A DNA stretch of 7,460 bases from Methanoculleus marisnigri (GTDB taxonomy: Archaea; Halobacteriota; Methanomicrobia; Methanomicrobiales; Methanoculleaceae), in NCBI GenBank assembly GCA_002503885.1, contig DASQ01000142.1, forward strand, positions 1-7,460, given 5' to 3'. How positions within the stretch are numbered: position 1 is the stretch's first letter; every line of letters starts with the position of its first letter. A program made the position numbers and the translations under genes. This document shows, piece by piece, positions 5,720-7,460 of the stretch. The notes below the pieces were generated by a model that made no database searches, was not told the origin of the DNA, and saw only the letters and a list, made by a program, of their open reading frames with translations.

Positions 5720-6265
5720 ATGCTCTTTGAATCAGACGCCGTAGAGACGGTCGCCCGGCTCATGGCGCTCTCTGCCCGCACCGCCCCGAAAGCCAAGGGC
5801 ATCGACGTCATCAAGACGACGATCGTCACTGGAGAGGAGAAGACGGTACTTGCCGAGGCGATGCGGGAGTACGGGGAGCGGCACGACACGGCGTTCTTCA
5901 TCAGGGATGCGGGAAACGTCGCGGCAAGCGACGCCTGCCTCCTCATCGGCTCGCTGCTCGCCGACGCCGTGGGCCTCGACTGCGGCGGGTGCGGCTACGC
6001 CACCTGTGCGGAGATGCTCGATGCGCAGGGACATCCGCTGGCCACGCCGTTCCACGGCCCGAACTGCGTCGTCCGGATGACGGATCTCGGGATTGCGGTC
6101 GGCTCCGCGGTAAAGACCGCGAGCCTCCACAACGTCGACAACCGGGTCATGTACACCGCCGGTGTCGGCGCGCTCTCGCTCGGATGGCTGGAAGGGTGCG
6201 GTGTCGCCTACGGTATCCCGCTCCGGGCGTCTGGAAAGGATATCTTCTTTGACCGCACACGCTAA
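5720..6265 (+). CDS. DUF2148 ferredoxin-domain protein
   Basis: This 181-residue protein belongs to the DUF2148 family (COG4739), common in methanogens and anaerobes and without an established function. The cysteine motif DCGGCGYATC (C-x2-C-x4-C, about residues 87-96) together with the later PNC (about 113-115) gives four cysteines suited to a [4Fe-4S] cluster. The N-terminal half (residues 1-60) is helical, with a conserved KAKGIDVIKTTIV segment, and ASDACLLIGSLLADAVGLDC leads into the cluster. The C-terminal half has GSAVKTASLHNVDNRVMYTAG and ends FFDRTR. The ATG at 5720 was chosen because the family homology begins there; the frame stays open upstream to 5117 only as antisense of msrA. It may transfer electrons or deliver a cluster in a redox step. 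The next gene follows 12 bases later on the same strand, so the two are likely co-transcribed. Confidence 0.85.
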   Translation: MLFESDAVETVARLMALSARTAPKAKGIDVIKTTIVTGEEKTVLAEAMREYGERHDTAFFIRDAGNVAASDACLLIGSLLADAVGLDCGGCGYATCAEMLDAQGHPLATPFHGPNCVVRMTDLGIAVGSAVKTASLHNVDNRVMYTAGVGALSLGWLEGCGVAYGIPLRASGKDIFFDRTR

Positions 6266-6277
6266 CCGAGTAACAAC

Positions 6278-7360
6278 ATGCCCATTATGAAGATCCGCGG
6301 AGGGGATCTTGACCTCGTCGAGTACGAGTTCATCTCCTTCTCCCCCGGCGAACATATCAGGCCGTGCGGCCTCCAGAAAGGCTACCGGCTCGCGCCGGTG
6401 ACCGGCACCGTCATCGTCGAGGCTCCCGCACGGATTCACCTCACCGTGCTCGACATGAACCGGTTCTCTCCCGACCGTCCCGGGGGAGGGGGCATCGGCT
6501 TTGCCATCGGGGTCTACTGCACCGCCGAGGTTACGTGCACGGCGTCAGGGATCGAGATCGACTACTCCCGCGAGCCGATCCTCCGGCACTTCGTGGAGGC
6601 CTTCAAGCAGGTCGTCGGTTACGAGGGCGGCTTTACGATCCGCGCACGCGACCACCAGTACGAGCACGTCGGGCTCGGGTCCACGAGCACCATCCTGATT
6701 GCGGTCGCAAACGCCCTCAACGTCGCGGTGGGCTCGCCGCTAACGAGCGACCAGCTCCGCCTGCTCCTCGGCAGCAACTTCGTCGAGGAGACGGAGTCCG
6801 GGAACGTTGCGTTCGGCTTTGAGACCGGCGTCGGGCCCGCCGCGAGCACCCACGGCGGCATGGTCGTGATGGGCGACGAACTGGCGCTCGTCTACCGGCA
6901 CGCCTTTGGGATGGGGAAACAGGTCTACATCGCCATTCCGTCTTCCGATATCTCGTCGGCGGGGGAGAAGGAGTTCGATCTCCTGATGAACAAGGCCCGG
7001 ACCCTCGACTACCGCGACCGCGAACTGAAGTCCTACCTCGTCCTGATGGACCTCATCCCGGCGCTGGAGCGCCGCGATCTCCGGAAAGCCGGCGACGTCA
7101 TCTGGGAGATCGAGTTCCGGGGCTCGAAACGCGCCGAGGTCGAGCACCACGGGTTTGAGATCTACCGCTACATGGCGGCGCTCCGGGACGCCGGTCTCGA
7201 GTTCGTCGGCATGAGTTCGGTCGGCCCGTCCATCGCGGTCATCACCGGCCGCCCGGAGGAAGAGGTGGCGGCGATCCTCGAAAAGGCGGGGCTCCGGGTC
7301 GCGATCGCGACCGAGGTCGACAACGAGGGGTTGAGGGTCCGGGTGGAAGAGAGGGGGTGA
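6278..7360 (+). CDS. GHMP-superfamily protein related to beta-RFAP synthase
   Basis: This 360-residue protein shares the layout of beta-ribofuranosylaminobenzene 5'-phosphate synthase, which joins PRPP to 4-hydroxybenzoate (earlier reported as 4-aminobenzoate), with loss of CO2, at the start of the methanopterin arm. Shared parts are TVIVEAPARIHLTVLDMN (44-61), the GHMP phosphate-loop segment EHVGLGSTSTILIAVANALN (129-148), the helix LVLMDLIPALERRDLRKAGD (254-273) and the C-terminal GMSSVGPSIAVITG (311-324). It differs by having about 43 residues before the first strand and by replacing the usual GRGGTSGIGIGAFEYGG stretch with FGFETGVGPAASTHGG (179-194). It may therefore be a paralogue with another substrate, or a lineage form of the true enzyme. 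No Shine-Dalgarno site precedes 6278; the ATG at 6287 is an alternative. It follows the DUF2148 gene closely and its function may depend on that iron-sulfur partner. Confidence 0.7.
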   Translation: MPIMKIRGGDLDLVEYEFISFSPGEHIRPCGLQKGYRLAPVTGTVIVEAPARIHLTVLDMNRFSPDRPGGGGIGFAIGVYCTAEVTCTASGIEIDYSREPILRHFVEAFKQVVGYEGGFTIRARDHQYEHVGLGSTSTILIAVANALNVAVGSPLTSDQLRLLLGSNFVEETESGNVAFGFETGVGPAASTHGGMVVMGDELALVYRHAFGMGKQVYIAIPSSDISSAGEKEFDLLMNKARTLDYRDRELKSYLVLMDLIPALERRDLRKAGDVIWEIEFRGSKRAEVEHHGFEIYRYMAALRDAGLEFVGMSSVGPSIAVITGRPEEEVAAILEKAGLRVAIATEVDNEGLRVRVEERG

Positions 7361-7460
7361 GGGCCGGGAGCCCAACATCACAATTTTCTGGCTCTGTAGA
7401 ACCTCTCCCCATCAGAGATCATATCATTGACTTCCATCCCAAACTATTCCCTCACTTAGG
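7361..7460. other. Trailing gap without a convincing gene
   Basis: These 100 bases are more AT-rich than the rest. A four-T run at 7384-7387 (CAATTTTCTG) could end the preceding transcript. On the minus strand a 19-codon frame (7437 to 7378) reads MEVNDMISDGERFYRARKL, with GTGAGGG 12 bases before its ATG. It is too short to call. The right edge of the window cuts off whatever follows. Confidence 0.3.

Noticed and set aside
7378..7437. Minus-strand 19-codon frame with a GTGAGGG before its ATG
   Set aside because: It is too short and has no recognised family. It may be a decayed gene start, but chance is equally likely.

Overview
The window looks like a chromosomal segment of a GC-rich methanogenic archaeon, most likely Methanomicrobiales and Methanoculleus-like. 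The reasons are the high GC content with C/G-ending codons, a gene homologous to beta-RFAP synthase (the tetrahydromethanopterin branch), a DUF2148 ferredoxin-domain protein typical of methanogens, archaeal-style TATA boxes about 20-25 bases before start codons that lack a Shine-Dalgarno site, and Shine-Dalgarno sites only inside the operon. The genus is an inference from gene content, not from any search.

Bases 1-1077 are a decayed patch. A nested hairpin at 62-104 has the form of an IS200/IS605-family right end. It is followed within a few bases by an epoxide hydrolase gene (alpha/beta hydrolase) that has lost its first ~50-60 codons and carries a frameshift at a run of seven G (207-213). 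The remainder, through the catalytic Asp and His, is still readable to 1077.

Bases 1179-4620 are a compact plus-strand operon of four genes: an FAD-dependent amine-oxidase/UDP-galactopyranose-mutase-like enzyme, a GT4 glycosyltransferase, a GT2 glycosyltransferase and a PaaI-like hotdog thioesterase. The first three are joined by 4-base ATGA overlaps and the thioesterase starts 2 bases after the GT2 stop. The transcript probably starts at or next to the first ATG. The three sugar-related genes suggest synthesis or modification of a surface glycan or glycolipid; the thioesterase's link to that is unclear.

Bases 4621-5137 hold no gene and lie between convergent genes. Most of this gap is a highly structured 283-bp element (4708-4990) with degenerate ~41-base terminal inverted repeats, the left one apparently split by a 71-bp insertion. 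Inside it are two perfect GC hairpins and a G-quadruplex-type motif. It looks like a MITE or similar non-autonomous repeat and is the least explained sequence here.

Bases 5138-7360 hold msrA (peptide methionine sulfoxide reductase, minus strand), divergent from a DUF2148 [4Fe-4S] protein, which is followed 12 bases later by a GHMP-superfamily protein related to beta-RFAP synthase but with an N-terminal extension and altered motifs. An 8-bp dyad sits directly before the msrA start. The last 100 bases hold no convincing feature. I see no clear new defence or mobile system. The best leads are the structured repeat, the IS605 end against a broken gene, and the divergent RFAP-synthase-like protein.
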